A stretch of DNA of 64,000 nucleotides. Source: Psococerastis gibbosa. Lineage: Eukaryota > Arthropoda > Insecta > Psocodea > Psocidae. The DNA lies in the NCBI GenBank assembly GCA_963971405.1, contig OZ020489.1, positions 19,370,290 to 19,434,289 on the forward strand. Direction: 5' to 3'. Made by a program: the position numbers and the translations under genes. The notes beneath the pieces were generated by a model. The model did no database searches and had not been told where the DNA came from. It was given only the letters and a program-made list of their open reading frames with translations. Positions 63,727 through 64,000 of the stretch are shown here, one piece after another. Every line of letters begins with the position of its first letter. The first letter of the stretch is position 1.

Positions 63727-64000
63727 AATTAGCGTGCGTGTATCGGTGTACACACGTAAGAAGTGAAACTTCCTTATGACCTCACTTTTCGAAAAATGAT
63801 CTACTACAATATATTTACAACTTTTCAGAAATTGGTTAAGTAGAGCTAAATTATAGATACATTTTAGGCAAAAGGCTTTTATTATTATAAACATGTATAC
63901 AAATAATTCAATTATTTTACCTTATTGTTGCTAAGATTGTAATAGCATTTCATTAATTATATTGGTTTTCTGTAGATCGGTTGTAAAGTCGGTTTCCAGA
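63727..64000. other. Right edge; possible further acceptor
   Basis: ATTGGTTTTCTGTAG at 63961-63975 is a good acceptor; the 25 bases after it are open in phase 0 (IGCKVGFQ) to the window end. If exon 7 can splice here, the gene continues beyond the window. Confidence 0.3.

Overview
This is an AT-rich, repeat-dense invertebrate nuclear sequence, most likely from an arthropod; the exact group cannot be read from the window. The evidence for a eukaryote is spliced genes with GT/AG junctions, a polyadenylation signal, tRNA-derived SINEs, non-LTR and Penelope-like retroelements, and many foldback DNA transposon relics. There are no bacterial-style operons or ribosome binding sites.

Two host genes are supported. 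On the minus strand (5541-10543) lie the first three coding exons of a lysosomal GH27 glycosidase, alpha-N-acetylgalactosaminidase/alpha-galactosidase (NAGA-like). The remaining exons lie beyond the left edge. On the plus strand (54548-63677) lie eight exons of a TRMT9B/Trm9-like SAM-dependent tRNA methyltransferase. They join in frame to about 373 codons, with a stop and an AATAAA 44 bases downstream. A 148-codon minus-strand ORF (15260-15706) and a 70-base candidate exon (19925-19994) are weak and unidentified.

The rest is layered mobile DNA. At 560-4185 an intact 984-codon endonuclease/reverse-transcriptase LINE sits inside a foldback element. Pieces of other LINE 3' ends occur at about 10.75, 18.6, 22.0, 30.6, 34.1, 36.4 and 47.2-47.8 kb. 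From 49.08 to 52.59 kb two 5'-truncated Penelope-like elements (RT plus GIY-YIG) stand head to head, flanked by a 15-base direct repeat. Each carries a hammerhead-ribozyme-like core near its outer end. A 200-N gap inside this structure separates two contig ends that duplicate 291 bases, so the gap is probably false.

Several short families recur. MITE-A has about 120-base inverted ends. Short perfect palindromes share its terminal motif. MITE-G is about 180 bp with poly-G/poly-C blocks. The CGGTCCGAG element is about 0.8 kb, carries CAGA repeats and is present in many copies, some nearly identical. There is also a tRNA-derived SINE, a SINE-like repeat with an AAC tail, a TTAA-flanked foldback, and the dispersed repeats R1, R2, R3 and R4. 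Several are nested in one another and in the introns of the two host genes.
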